From Nitrobacter winogradskyi (GTDB lineage: Bacteria > Pseudomonadota > Alphaproteobacteria > Rhizobiales > Xanthobacteraceae), in contig NZ_BJNF01000002.1 in NCBI RefSeq assembly GCF_006539545.1, forward strand, positions 62,001-126,000: a DNA stretch of 64,000 bases, in the 5' to 3' direction. Below, one piece after another: positions 50,372-58,872 of the stretch (position 1 is its first letter; each line of letters begins with the position of its first letter). Under the pieces are notes generated by a model. That model did no database searches. It saw only the letters and a list, made by a program, of their open reading frames with translations, and was not told the origin of the DNA. The translations under genes were made by a program, and so were the position numbers.

Positions 50372-50802
50372 ACCACTCTTTCGGACTAGCGATCGAGAGT
50401 CTTGTCGCGGTTCTTCTCGTTCTGACCATCGGTTACTGCATGCTGCTGAACAAGCGGCTGAAGCGGCTGAGGTCGGATGAACAGTCACTGAAGGCGACGA
50501 TCAGCGAACTGATCACGGCGACGGAGATCGCCGAGCGCGCCATCGGCGGGCTGAAGCACACCGTGCGCGACGTCAACGACAATCTCGGCAACCAGATCGC
50601 GGCGGCGACCGATCTGTCACGTCAGTTGGCGAAGCAACTGGCGGAGGGCGACGCTCTCATGCGACGGCTGTCCAGGATCGCGCTTGCGGCGCGCACCCCC
50701 ACGGCTCCGGAGCCGGAGGCCGTAACGAGCGATGCCCGCTCCGTCGCAGCCGCGGCGCGTGCGTTTTCCGAACGCAGAAGGGCAGACGGTCTCGCTGCAT
50801 GA
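50368..50802 (+). CDS. DUF6468-type small membrane protein in the fliM operon
   Basis: 144 residues: one N-terminal membrane helix (LAIESLVAVLLVLTIGYCMLL), then a long basic and helical segment (NKRLKRLRSDEQSLKATISELI, AIGGLKHTVRDVNDNLGNQ) and an Ala-rich tail. I assign it to the DUF6468 family from memory of flagellar operons in alphaproteobacteria; the function is unknown. Its ATG overlaps the fliM stop (ATGA) and its own stop overlaps the next start, so the three genes are tightly coupled, which implies a role in the motor or its assembly. Confidence 0.75.
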   Translation: MNHSFGLAIESLVAVLLVLTIGYCMLLNKRLKRLRSDEQSLKATISELITATEIAERAIGGLKHTVRDVNDNLGNQIAAATDLSRQLAKQLAEGDALMRRLSRIALAARTPTAPEPEAVTSDARSVAAAARAFSERRRADGLAA

Positions 50803-51602
50803 GTGCTTTCAGAGACATCCGGGTTATTCCCATCGTGGTGGTTGCGATCTTCGGCCTCGCGGTGCTCAAGGTCGCGGGACTCGTGATCGACGGCGGCTAT
50901 GTCTTCGAAGTGCAGACGGCTTCGGCCGGTCAGTCCTGGGCGCAGGAGAACCTGAATTTTCCGGGACGGGCTTCGGATGCGGGCGACATCACCGGATCTG
51001 TCGAGGCGAAGAAAGGCGACGCCCGCAAGGACGATGCCGCGAAGGATGAAGCGAAGAACGAGGAAGCCAAGCCTGCGGTCGGAACGCCAGAAACGGCGAA
51101 GGCGGGTGCGATCACGCTCCCTGAGCCGGGCCAGACTGTCTCGCCATCGGAGCGGGCCATTCTTGAGCGCCTTCAGAGCCGGCGAGAAGAGCTCGAAGCG
51201 CGCGCCCGGGAAATTGACATTCGTGAAAGTCTCCTGAAGGCCGCTGAGCAGCGTATCCAGGGCCGCGTCGAGCAGATGAAGGGCATCGAGGCACGGATCG
51301 CGACCGCGACCGCGGAGAAAAACGAGGCCGAGATCGTACGCTTCAAGGGTCTCGTGACGATGTACGAGAACATGAAGCCGAAGGAAGCGGCCAAGGTGTT
51401 TGACCGGCTTGAAATGCCGGTCCTTTTCGAGATCGCCTCGAAGATCGCGCCGCGCAAGATGTCCGACATTCTCGGGCAGATGTCGCCGGAAGCTGCAGAG
51501 CGATTGACGGTTGAACTGGCGCGTCAGGCCAGCGGCGGCACGACCTCTGCCTCCAATCTTCCGAAGATCGAGGGCAGGCCGACGCCACAGGGGCGCAATT
51601 AG
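50799..51602 (+). CDS. MotE-like flagellar protein (MgtE intracellular-N-type domain)
   Basis: 267 residues: one N-terminal membrane helix (VIPIVVVAIFGLAVLKVAGLVI), a charged Lys/Glu/Ala linker (about 65-115), a coiled coil (ERLQSRREELEARAREIDIRESLL to AEKNEAEI) and a C-terminal MgtE_N-like fold with YENMKPKEAAKVFDRLEMPVLFEIASKI and ILGQMSPEAAERLTVELA. This matches MotE, the periplasmic chaperone of MotC in Sinorhizobium, and FlbB-like proteins. No motC is in the window. It overlaps the DUF6468 gene by four bases. Confidence 0.82.
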   Translation: MSAFRDIRVIPIVVVAIFGLAVLKVAGLVIDGGYVFEVQTASAGQSWAQENLNFPGRASDAGDITGSVEAKKGDARKDDAAKDEAKNEEAKPAVGTPETAKAGAITLPEPGQTVSPSERAILERLQSRREELEARAREIDIRESLLKAAEQRIQGRVEQMKGIEARIATATAEKNEAEIVRFKGLVTMYENMKPKEAAKVFDRLEMPVLFEIASKIAPRKMSDILGQMSPEAAERLTVELARQASGGTTSASNLPKIEGRPTPQGRN

Positions 51603-51737
51603 TATCCTTGTTTAACAGCCCCTTAATGTCGCGCTCCTAGTGTTCGGTCCCACCGGTGCGCGAAGCGTCCGGTTCTGGATTCGAGTCGAGAGACGATCTG
51701 AGATGGCGCGGACGACTGCCGCTCGATGTTGGTCGCT

Positions 51738-51836
51738 GGAGTCTGATTCAACGGCGTTGAATCAGACTCCAGCCCTAATATTTTGATTGAGCATGATCTC
51801 CTCCGAAAACCGGTTCTCCAATTTTTGGGATCATGC
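51738..51836 (+). repeat. Dispersed intergenic repeat, family B (full copy)
   Basis: GAGTCTGATTCAACGGCGTT, GAATCAGACTC (a palindrome), then TTTTGATTGAGCATGATCTC, CTCCGAAAACCGGTTCTCCA and TTTTTGGGATCATGCGC. The second half contains the ATG used as start of the TPR gene. Confidence 0.8.
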
Positions 51837-54800
51837 GCTTGCGCGCGCCTGCGCGCGACGGCTTTGGCGCTTTGTTCCGGTACTTGTAACAGCCCTTCTG
51901 CTGACCGCGGCGTTTCCTGATGCAAGTCGCGCGCAGGCGATCCGCGGAGAGGCGAGCCTTTCGGCAGCGGACGGTTTTGCGCGCCTCGTCCTCAAGCTCA
52001 ATGATGATGTCGACTCCGATGTGACGGTGGCGGGCGCCGTTCTTGTGATCCGATTCAAGCGGCCGGTGGATATTCCCGTCGGCAGGATCTCGGTCGCGGT
52101 GCCGGATTATGTCGCTTCGGCGCGCCGCGATCCGGACGGTTCGGCCATTCGTCTGGCGCTGGCGCGCAACGTCACGGTCAACACAATGACCGCCGGCGAG
52201 CGCGTATTCATCGATCTGATGCCTGACGGCTGGAAAGGGCCGCCGCCGGGATTGCCGCAGGAGGTGGTTCGGGAACTTGCGGAACGCGCCCGCGCGGCCG
52301 AGCGCGCCTTGCGTGAACAGCGCAGCCTCGAAGCGGCGAAGAAACGGCCGCCGGTTCGCGTGCGCGCCTCGGTACAACCGACCTTTGTGCGTTATGTTTT
52401 CGAGTTGCCCGACGGCGCTGGCGTATCCTCGGCGCTCAACGAACAAAAGCTTGTGCTGCTGTTCAGGCCGGCGCTGACGTTCGATCTGGCGGATGCGAAG
52501 CTGATGGCGCCAGCCAATGTCGAGCAGATCGCGCAGAAGGTCGAAGGCGAGGGCTCGCGGATCGACGTCAAACTGATCGGCGATGTCGATGTGCATTCGT
52601 TTCGCGAGGAGAAAAACTATATCGTCGATATCGGCTTTCAGCAGACCGGCAAACCGATATTGCCTGCGCCGCTCGCGTCAACCGAAGCGCGGCCGCAGGC
52701 CGATTCCGCCGGAAAGGCGGCGGCTGAAACTCCGCCGCCAGCCTCGCAGGCGATTGCGGAGCGGGCTGGGCAGACGGCCAAACCTCCGACGGCTGATGTC
52801 AAACCCGCGCCGGTGGCAAAGAAGTCCGAAGCCGCGCCTGCTCCGCCTCGGATCGAAAAGCCGGTTGCCGCCGAAGTGCCGTCCGCGCCCATATCCGAAA
52901 CCGCCGCTTCAAAGGAAAACGCTTCGGAATCGAAGCCGGCGGACGACAAGCAAGCCAAGCATACTTCCGTCAAGCAGGAACCCGCGAAGGCGGCTGTGGC
53001 GTCGGAGCCCGCGACTGCTCCGGCATCAAGCGAGGGGAGCGCGAATGACGCAGCGACCCTCAACGCTGAGAGACGCACCGAAGGCTTTCGTCTGAGGTTC
53101 GGCTTCGGTACGCCCGCGCCGGCGGCGCTGTTTCGGCGAGCCGATACGGTGTGGCTGCTGTTCGACTCGGAGCAGCCGATCGATATCGACGCCATCCGGA
53201 AGGAAGGCGGGTCGCTCATCACCGACATCGATCGTCGTCCACTGGACAACGGACAGGCCATTCGTATCCGCCTGACGCGCCCGCAGCTGGCTTCCCTCGC
53301 GCCCGCAGACACAGAAGAGGCAACATCCGCCGCGGCGGGCCGGAATTGGATCCTGACCTTTGCGGATACCGTGCAACAACCGTCGCACGCGCTCTCCGCG
53401 CAGCGCAATGTTGTCGATCGGGCTCACGCCAGCGTCACCGTGCCGCTCGCAGGCGCGGGCAGGTTGCACCGGATCGTCGATCCCGACTCGGGCAACACCC
53501 TGATGGTCGTGACCGCGCTGCCGCCGGCGCGCGGTTTGATCAGGCGTCAGCAGTTCGTGGAGTTCTCGCTGGGCGAGTCGATCCATGGCGTCGTGATCGA
53601 ACCGAAATCCGACGATATCGCCGTTGAGGTCGCCACCGACAAAGTTACGGTGACCCGGCAGGGTGGTCTTACCCTGTCGGCGGCCAATGCCGCGCCGGGA
53701 CGCGCGGCGGCCGCGGCACAGCCGATCTTCGATGTCGGGCAATGGCAGGACGACAGCAAAGCCGATTTCTTTGAGCGGCTCGATAAGCTGGTCGATGCCG
53801 CGTCAACGGCGGGCGACGATGACGCGCGCGCCGCGGCGCGGATCGATCTCGCCCGGTTCTACATGGCGCGCGGATTCCATCACGAAGCCAGGGCGGTTCT
53901 CGACCTCGCATTGTCCGAAACAAATCACGGTCAGCAGGATCCTGTTCTGCTGATCATCCATTCGGTCGCGAGTTCGCTGACGAACTATACGGCGTCGGCC
54001 ATGCGGGATCTCGCCAATCCGGCGATCGGAACGAGTTACGACTCGGAGCTTTGGAAGGCGCTTGTACTCGCACAGCAGCAGAAGTGGGCGGAGGCGCGGG
54101 AGAAATTCAAGAACGCTCAGTTCGCCATATCAGTGCTGCCGGTCGATCTGCAGCGCCTGATTGTCACCGCGGCGATGCGGGCCTCGCTGGAGGTTGGGGA
54201 TTTTTCCGGCGCCGCTTCGCACAGCAGCGATCTCGACGCCCTCGGTATTCCCGACGAGTTGAAGCCCCGGATTACGGTGATGCGCGCGCGGCTGTCGGAA
54301 GCGCTCGGGCGCGAGAAGGAGGCGCTTGCCCAGTACAGGGAGGTGATGGCCTCACGCGACCGCGAAGCCGCGACCGAGGCGCAGATACACGACATCGCAT
54401 TGCGACAGAAGCGCAAGGAGATCAAGCCGGAGGATGCGCTGCGTGATCTCGAAACGCTGTCGGTGATGTGGCGCGGCGACAGGCTGGAAGTGCAGACGTT
54501 GAAAATGCTGATGGCGCTCTATATCGACGCCGGCCGTTATGCGGAGGCGCTTGCTGTTTCAAGAACGGCCACGCGGCTGGAGCCGGACTCCGCGATGTCA
54601 CGCCAAATTCAGGATGACGCATCGGCATTGTTCGCCAGGCTCTTTCTCAGCACCAAAGGCGACAATCTTCCGCCGGTCGATGCGCTGGCGATGTTTTATG
54701 ATTTTCGCGACCTGACACCGATCGGCCGCCGCGGTGACGAGATGATTCGGCGGCTCGCTGATCGTCTGGTTGCCTTTGACCTGCTGGATCAGGCGGGCGA

Positions 54801-55518
54801 ACTCCTGCAGTATCAGGTCGATCACCGCCTGGAGGGCGCGGCGCGCGCGCAGGTCGCCGCCCGGTTGGCGACGGTCTACCTGATGAACCGCAAGCCGGAC
54901 CGTGCAATCGCCGCGCTTCGCACGACGCGGATCGCCGATCTCGCCGGCGCGTTACGCGAGCAGCGTCTGCTGCTCGAGGCGCGCGCGCAGAGCGATATCG
55001 GCCGCCGCGATCTCGCACTCGACATTATCTCCAACCTCGACGGACGCGAAGCCATACGGTTACGGTCCGATATCTACTGGGCGTCGCGGCGCTGGCGCGA
55101 GGCGTCCGAACAGATCGAGCTTTACTATGGTGAGCGCTGGCGCGATTTCACCCCCCTGACACAGGCGGAGAAGAGCGACATCATCCGCGCCGTGATCGGT
55201 TACTCTCTCTCCGAGGACGCGCTCGGGCTTGCGCGCTTCCGCGAAAAATACGCGCCGCTGATGAACGGCGGCGCCGATAAACTCGCTTTCGATACCGCGA
55301 GCAAGCCGGCGGCGGGCAACAGCGCCGAATTCGAACAGATCGCGAGGATGGCGGCGAAGGTGGATACCCTGAGCGGCTTCTTGCGCGAAATGAACTCGCG
55401 TTTTCCCGGTGCGTCGGCGAATAAGATACTGTCGCCGGAAGAATCGGGAGTAGATCCATCTCCGACCGGCGCGTTGCCGCAGATCATCGGCTCGATTAGC
55501 GCGGAAGCATCACGCTGA
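51793..55518 (+). CDS. Large exported TPR-type protein of the flagellar cluster
   Basis: 1,241 residues. The first 16 (MISSENRFSNFWDHAL) are translated from a family-B repeat; a signal peptide follows (RLWRFVPVLVTALLLTAAFPDASRAQA). Residues about 50-290 form beta-rich AMIN-like segments (LVLKLNDDVDSDVTVAGAVLVIRF, YVFELPDGAGVSSAL); about 295-430 is Pro/Ala/Lys-rich; from about 640 to 1,200 helical pairs recall tetratricopeptide repeats (DARAAARIDLARFYMARGFHHEARAVLDLAL). No ribosome-binding site precedes the ATG. The function is unknown; position after the MotE-like gene suggests a periplasmic role in motor or motility. Confidence 0.72.
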   Translation: MISSENRFSNFWDHALARACARRLWRFVPVLVTALLLTAAFPDASRAQAIRGEASLSAADGFARLVLKLNDDVDSDVTVAGAVLVIRFKRPVDIPVGRISVAVPDYVASARRDPDGSAIRLALARNVTVNTMTAGERVFIDLMPDGWKGPPPGLPQEVVRELAERARAAERALREQRSLEAAKKRPPVRVRASVQPTFVRYVFELPDGAGVSSALNEQKLVLLFRPALTFDLADAKLMAPANVEQIAQKVEGEGSRIDVKLIGDVDVHSFREEKNYIVDIGFQQTGKPILPAPLASTEARPQADSAGKAAAETPPPASQAIAERAGQTAKPPTADVKPAPVAKKSEAAPAPPRIEKPVAAEVPSAPISETAASKENASESKPADDKQAKHTSVKQEPAKAAVASEPATAPASSEGSANDAATLNAERRTEGFRLRFGFGTPAPAALFRRADTVWLLFDSEQPIDIDAIRKEGGSLITDIDRRPLDNGQAIRIRLTRPQLASLAPADTEEATSAAAGRNWILTFADTVQQPSHALSAQRNVVDRAHASVTVPLAGAGRLHRIVDPDSGNTLMVVTALPPARGLIRRQQFVEFSLGESIHGVVIEPKSDDIAVEVATDKVTVTRQGGLTLSAANAAPGRAAAAAQPIFDVGQWQDDSKADFFERLDKLVDAASTAGDDDARAAARIDLARFYMARGFHHEARAVLDLALSETNHGQQDPVLLIIHSVASSLTNYTASAMRDLANPAIGTSYDSELWKALVLAQQQKWAEAREKFKNAQFAISVLPVDLQRLIVTAAMRASLEVGDFSGAASHSSDLDALGIPDELKPRITVMRARLSEALGREKEALAQYREVMASRDREAATEAQIHDIALRQKRKEIKPEDALRDLETLSVMWRGDRLEVQTLKMLMALYIDAGRYAEALAVSRTATRLEPDSAMSRQIQDDASALFARLFLSTKGDNLPPVDALAMFYDFRDLTPIGRRGDEMIRRLADRLVAFDLLDQAGELLQYQVDHRLEGAARAQVAARLATVYLMNRKPDRAIAALRTTRIADLAGALREQRLLLEARAQSDIGRRDLALDIISNLDGREAIRLRSDIYWASRRWREASEQIELYYGERWRDFTPLTQAEKSDIIRAVIGYSLSEDALGLARFREKYAPLMNGGADKLAFDTASKPAAGNSAEFEQIARMAAKVDTLSGFLREMNSRFPGASANKILSPEESGVDPSPTGALPQIIGSISAEASR

Positions 55519-55571
55519 CTGGATCGTTTTCTGCTGTCATCAACGCGGGCGGATGAGCGTGCCGGCGACAC

Positions 55572-55673
55572 CAGATTCTGATTCAACGTAGTTGAATCAG
55601 ACTCGCCGCCTATCTTTTTGCTTGAGCATGATCTTTCCGAAAGCCGGTTTCCACTTTTCGGGGTCGTGCGCCA
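55572..55673 (+). repeat. Dispersed intergenic repeat, family B
   Basis: GATTCTGATTCAACGTAGTT, GAATCAGACTC, then TTTTTGCTTGAGCATGATCT, TTCCGAAAGCCGGTTTCCAC and TTTTCGGGGTCGTGCGCC, the same order and orientation as the copy at 51738. Confidence 0.78.
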
Positions 55674-55728
55674 AATGTCGGCAGATGCGATCGATCACCC
55701 TTTACGATCGAATGTTATCAGGCGCTAC

Positions 55729-55842
55729 AGCGTTATCGAATGAAGCTTGCCCTTAGGCTTGGTCTGAGGATGGTCGCCGGTTCGCGTCAAGACAATGCGT
55801 TGGAGAACAATCCAGAGCCTTGCTTCCGATCTGTCAGAAACG
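55729..55842 (+). repeat. Degenerate family-A repeat (long form)
   Basis: GCGTTATCGAATGAAGCTTG, CCCTTAGGCTTGGTCTGAGG, GTCGCCGGTTCGCGTCAAGA and CAATCCAGAGCCTTGCTTCC follow the long family-A plan with many mismatches. Confidence 0.5.
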
Positions 55843-56499
55843 AAATAAATCTCGATCCTTCGACTGAACGATCACGATCGACGTCAAGCTTGTCTTCAAC
55901 TGATATCCTGATCGAAATCGCAAGGTGGTATAAATTTCTATCAAACCATATCTGCGCATCCACGATCATCCCTCATTCGTTTCTGACGAAGATGAAATTG
56001 AGCGACGCCGTTCTTTTCATTCTGATGCGTGGGCTTCAGCGGCTTCGACATCTTCATCTTTATTGATCGTTATCGAGCGTGGTCTTGCGGGAAGACAATG
56101 ATGACCTGCATCAGGTTTGCCTTCGATCGAGACATCAAAGCGAGATCGCAAGGTGGTACAGAATTCTGAGAATCCACCTTCAAGCACTGATGATTTTCTT
56201 TCTGCGTTGCTGTTCGAGTCATGAGCGTACTTATGTTTTGTCTGATGCTGTCCGTGTGTTGACACCAAACAAGCGCGGCATATACCGATATCTATATCGA
56301 GGCTTCGGCCTGGAGCATCATAAGTCGTCCTAATTCAAATCGTTGCTGTTGAGCGGCCGCGCGCGTCTCTCGTTGAGGGAGGTGTGTGCGGCATTCGCGG
56401 ACGGCTGCCTTGTTGGCTAAGGGCCGAGTGAGACGTTGCTTCGAGTGTTGTGCTCCGCGGATCTGAATCCGTCCTGCGGAGTAGTTTGGGAAGTTGATA

Positions 56500-58056
56500 A
56501 TGAGTTTGATGAAGAGCGTTTTTTTTAACGTGACAGCAAGGCTGGCTTTGCTGTCGGCTATTCCGCTTGTCACCATCCCGTCGAGTCCTGCACAGGCGCA
56601 ACTTCGGCCTCAGTCCCAGGCCGAAGGGCAGGCACAGGGAGGGCAGGGTCATGCCCAGGCACAGAACGGGGGGAATGCTCACACTCAGGCGCCGCCCTAT
56701 AAATGGCCTTACTTCAAGCCGCTTCCTATAGAGCCGGCATTTTCTCTCTATGACGCACTCGGCCGGCCCGACAATTTTAAGATCAGCGGTACGTTCCGTC
56801 CTCGCGTTGAAGGAATATCCAACCAGTTTCGTCCGGCAACGTTCCCGAGCCACGACTTCATGGTTTCATCTCAAACCGCGATCTTCGCCGAATATGATGC
56901 CGGAAGGGTGAGGATCGGCGGGGAGGTGTTCGATAGCCGCGCCTACTTCCAGAAGCCAAACTCGTCTGCCGCCAATACGGAGGTGAACGCGCTCGAACTT
57001 GGTCAGGCCTATCTCAACTTCGATCTGTCCGATGTCACGGGCGAAGGCTCGACGAGCAGTCTCACCACTGGCCGGTTCACGAAGAACATGAGCTCGCGCC
57101 GTATCCTCGCGCGTAACCAGTACCGCAACACCATCAACGCCTTCACCGGCGTCTCCTACGACTGGAAGGGGGCGAACAAGGATAAGATGACGCTGCTCTG
57201 GACCATGCCGCACAGCAGGTTTCCTAACGACACGCAGGGCATCCTCGACAATGCGATCGTGTACGACCGGGAAAGCCTGGATCTGCAATTTTACGGCGGC
57301 ACCTATACCTTCGAGAACGTGTTTGGCGGATCGTTGGAGGTCTATGGATACGGCCTGTACGAGAAGGATTCCGGAACAGGCCTGCGGTTGGTGCAGACCC
57401 GGAACCGTCGCCTGTTCACGCCGGGCATCCGGCTGGCGCGGGTGCCGAAGCCCGGGCAACTCGATTACGATGTCGAGGCGATCTACCAGACGGGCCTCTC
57501 CCGGGAAACCACCGCCCCCACGGACACCCGAGACCTTCAGGTTTCAGCCTATTTCCTTCATGCGGAGGCGGGTTACACTTTCAATGCAGCCTGGCTGCCG
57601 CGGGTAGTGCTGCAATACGATCACGCCAGCGGAAACAGCACCAACCCCTCCACCTTCACCCGCTTCGATACTCTGTTCGGCGCCCGGCGCTGGGAATACG
57701 GCCCGACCGGCCTTTACGGAGTGCCGCAGCGGTCGAACATGATCTCGCCCTCGTTACGCCTGGAAATCACGCCGAGCCCGATCTGGGATGCCTTCATCGC
57801 CTACCGCCCTCTTTTTCTGGAGAGTCCCACCGACGCCTTCGCGGCGACACAGATACGGGACCGTTCCGGGCAATCCGGCCGCTTCGCCGGCCAGCAGATC
57901 GAAACCCGCCTGCGGACCTGGATCATCCCGGATGCCATGCTGATCGATACCGGCGTTGCCTACCTGATCAAGGGCAGATTCCTGCGCGACGCTCCCAACG
58001 CGCCTGACACGGCCGACACCTTCTACGGCTATTTCAGCACGACGTTCTTCTTTTAA
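56500..58056 (+). CDS. Alginate-export-family outer-membrane porin-like protein
   Basis: 518 residues with a signal peptide (FFNVTARLALLSAIPLVTIPSSPAQAQ), a Gln/Gly/Ala-rich linker (about 35-65) and a long beta-barrel-like region of amphipathic strands (FKISGTFRPRVEGIS, AIFAEYDAGRVRIGGEVFDS, SLEVYGYGLYEK) ending in FYGYFSTTFFF, whose C-terminal Phe is typical of outer-membrane barrels. The pattern matches the alginate_exp family; the solute is unknown. GGAAG precedes the ATG at 56500 by six bases. It lies alone between the TPR gene and fliP, flanked on the left by the low-GC gap, and looks like a later arrival in the cluster. Confidence 0.75.
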   Translation: MSLMKSVFFNVTARLALLSAIPLVTIPSSPAQAQLRPQSQAEGQAQGGQGHAQAQNGGNAHTQAPPYKWPYFKPLPIEPAFSLYDALGRPDNFKISGTFRPRVEGISNQFRPATFPSHDFMVSSQTAIFAEYDAGRVRIGGEVFDSRAYFQKPNSSAANTEVNALELGQAYLNFDLSDVTGEGSTSSLTTGRFTKNMSSRRILARNQYRNTINAFTGVSYDWKGANKDKMTLLWTMPHSRFPNDTQGILDNAIVYDRESLDLQFYGGTYTFENVFGGSLEVYGYGLYEKDSGTGLRLVQTRNRRLFTPGIRLARVPKPGQLDYDVEAIYQTGLSRETTAPTDTRDLQVSAYFLHAEAGYTFNAAWLPRVVLQYDHASGNSTNPSTFTRFDTLFGARRWEYGPTGLYGVPQRSNMISPSLRLEITPSPIWDAFIAYRPLFLESPTDAFAATQIRDRSGQSGRFAGQQIETRLRTWIIPDAMLIDTGVAYLIKGRFLRDAPNAPDTADTFYGYFSTTFFF

Positions 58057-58116
58057 GGGCCATGCGACTCCAACAGCCGACGCGCCCGCGGATTGACACC
58101 AGTCTCACCGCACCGC

Positions 58117-58872
58117 TCAGGTCCCGTAGCTCTGCACCAGACTGCCGGCTACCAGCGCCCAGCCATCGACCAGCACGAAGAAGATCAGCTTGAACGGCAA
58201 CGAGACCACGACGGGCGGCAGCATCATCATGCCCATCGACATCAGGACCGACGCCACCACGAGATCGATGATCAGGAACGGCAGGAACAGCAGGAATCCG
58301 ATCTCGAAGGCGCGTTTCAGTTCGGAGATCATGAAGGCCGGCATCAGGATGCGCAGCGAAAGATCGGCGGGTGTAGCCGGCGGAGGCTCGCCGGACAGGT
58401 CCATGAACAGCTTGAGGTCCTGTTCCCGCACGTTCTTCTGCATGAAGCCGCGCAGCGGAACGGATGCGCGCTGCAGCGCCTCCTCAACCGTGGTCTCGTT
58501 GGCGACCAGCGGCTTGATACCCTCGTCGTAGGATTTCTGCAGCGTCGGTCCCATCACGAAGGCGGTGAGGAACATCGCAAGCGCGATGATGACGGAGTTG
58601 GGCGGCGCGGTCGCCGTGCCCAGCGCGGTGCGCAGCAGTGACAGCACCACCACGATGCGCGTGAACGACGTCATCATGATCAGGATCGACGGCGCGATCG
58701 ACAAGACGGTGAGCAGCGCGATCAACTGGATCGCACGCTCGGTGACGCCGCCGTTGCCGGCACCGCCGAGATTGATGCTGATATCCTGCGCGAACGCCGG
58801 ATCGGTGAGCGATCCGGCGGTGATCAGAATGAGAAGGAATGAAACTCTACGCGGGTGGGTCGCCGCGCTCAC
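58117..58872 (-). CDS. fliP: FliP, flagellar export gate protein
   Basis: 251 residues: cleavable signal peptide (FLLILITAGSLTDPAFA), then four membrane helices. Signature blocks are LSIAPSILIMMTSFTRIVVVLSLLR and PAFMISELKRAFEIGFLLFLPFLIIDL with SMGMMMLPP. With FliQ and FliR it forms the export gate; both are encoded at 61473-62523 on the other strand. Its ATG overlaps the fliO stop (ATGA at 58869-58872), so the pair is coupled. fliN, often the gene before fliO, is absent. Confidence 0.95.
   Translation of the reverse strand: MSAATHPRRVSFLLILITAGSLTDPAFAQDISINLGGAGNGGVTERAIQLIALLTVLSIAPSILIMMTSFTRIVVVLSLLRTALGTATAPPNSVIIALAMFLTAFVMGPTLQKSYDEGIKPLVANETTVEEALQRASVPLRGFMQKNVREQDLKLFMDLSGEPPPATPADLSLRILMPAFMISELKRAFEIGFLLFLPFLIIDLVVASVLMSMGMMMLPPVVVSLPFKLIFFVLVDGWALVAGSLVQSYGT

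Larger units (their letters stand above)
55519..56499. other. 981-base gene-free gap with repeats and lower GC content
   Basis: From about 55850 to 56330 the sequence is visibly richer in A and T than the rest of the window. It contains a family-B copy, a worn family-A copy, and an imperfect direct repeat with the shared text ATCGCAAGGTGGTA at 55917 and 56145. Short open frames exist but none has a family match or a good ribosome-binding site. It may be a relic of an insertion event. Confidence 0.55.

Noticed and set aside
55739-56333. Short open frames in the low-GC gap (for example 55740-56066 and 56079-56333)
   Set aside because: Partly translate repeat copies, lack start signals and show no known domain.
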